From the NCBI GenBank assembly GCA_002315195.1, contig DCGD01000121.1, positions 1 to 6,516 of the forward strand: a DNA stretch of 6,516 bases. Direction: 5' to 3'. This DNA comes from Prevotellaceae bacterium UBA1787. GTDB lineage: Bacteria > Bacteroidota > Bacteroidia > Bacteroidales > Bacteroidaceae. The notes under the pieces were generated by a model. The model saw only the letters and a list, made by a program, of their open reading frames with translations. It did no database searches and was not told where the DNA came from. This document shows, piece after piece, positions 6,466 to 6,516 of this stretch (within the stretch, counting starts at the first letter, position 1; each line of letters opens with the position of its first letter). The position numbers were made by a program, and so were the translations under genes.

Positions 6466-6516
6466 ACTATTTCTGTATCAACAGAGGCAGACAATATGGT
6501 AAGACCACCACTTTGG
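6441..6516. repeat. Perfect 25-bp inverted repeat around a 26-bp spacer, inside the P-loop codons
   Basis: Bases 6441-6465 are the exact reverse complement of 6492-6516. Both arms carry codons for QYGKTTTL, one on each strand. The spacer 6466-6491 is not part of the match but contains its own small hairpin (TCTGT 6472-6476, ACAGA 6481-6485). The right arm stops only because the window stops, so the repeat could be longer. Inversion at the arms, a fold-back replication product or an assembly artefact would each give this structure. Confidence 0.95.
6465..6516 (+). other. N-terminal P-loop fragment of the same ATPase on the opposite strand
   Basis: On the plus strand, GAC at 6465-6467 begins the reading DYFCINRGRQYGKTTTL, with no stop before the window end. 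This is the expected complete Walker A context for this ATPase family, and it supplies the residues the minus-strand gene lacks just before QYGKTTTL. Upstream, the same frame reads PKWWSYHI (6441-6464), which is antisense to the left arm and not a family sequence. The fragment therefore begins at about 6465 and points out of the window, away from the minus-strand gene body. Confidence 0.75.

Overview
The window looks like a Bacteroidales (Bacteroidota) chromosome segment, possibly a contig end. Three things suggest this. The DUF4301 protein belongs to a family I know from Bacteroidota. Several promoter-like sequences match the Bacteroides -7 box TAnnTTTG. Genes lack clear Shine-Dalgarno sites. 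All family assignments come from reading the protein sequences, with no database search.

Left part (1-1814, minus strand): a two-gene redox operon. The upstream gene (333-1814) encodes a membrane polyferredoxin that reads as a fusion of NapH (four membrane segments, two CX3CP motifs, two [4Fe-4S] sites) and NapG (four [4Fe-4S] sites), with a twin-arginine hydrophobic segment kept at the junction. The downstream gene (217 to beyond base 1) starts an exported, Tat-signal aldo/keto reductase. The inferred logic is electron transfer across the membrane to an envelope oxidoreductase.

Middle (1815-3575): a divergent intergenic region rich in short inverted repeats, then an intact DUF4301 gene on the plus strand.

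Right part (3576-6516) is accessory and damaged. It holds an EcoRI-type adenine methyltransferase pseudogene (doubtful start, one frameshift, replaced C-terminus). A transposase N-terminal remnant converges on it, and then comes a minus-strand AAA ATPase/PD-(D/E)XK nuclease gene that lacks its 5' end. The last 76 bases are the most striking part. The Walker A codons of the ATPase occur twice as a perfect 25-bp inverted repeat around a 26-bp spacer. The spacer read on the plus strand supplies the N-terminal residues that the minus-strand gene lacks. This is either a tiny invertible switch or rearrangement inside the P-loop, or a fold-back assembly or amplification artefact. The window ends exactly at the repeat, so it cannot decide between them.
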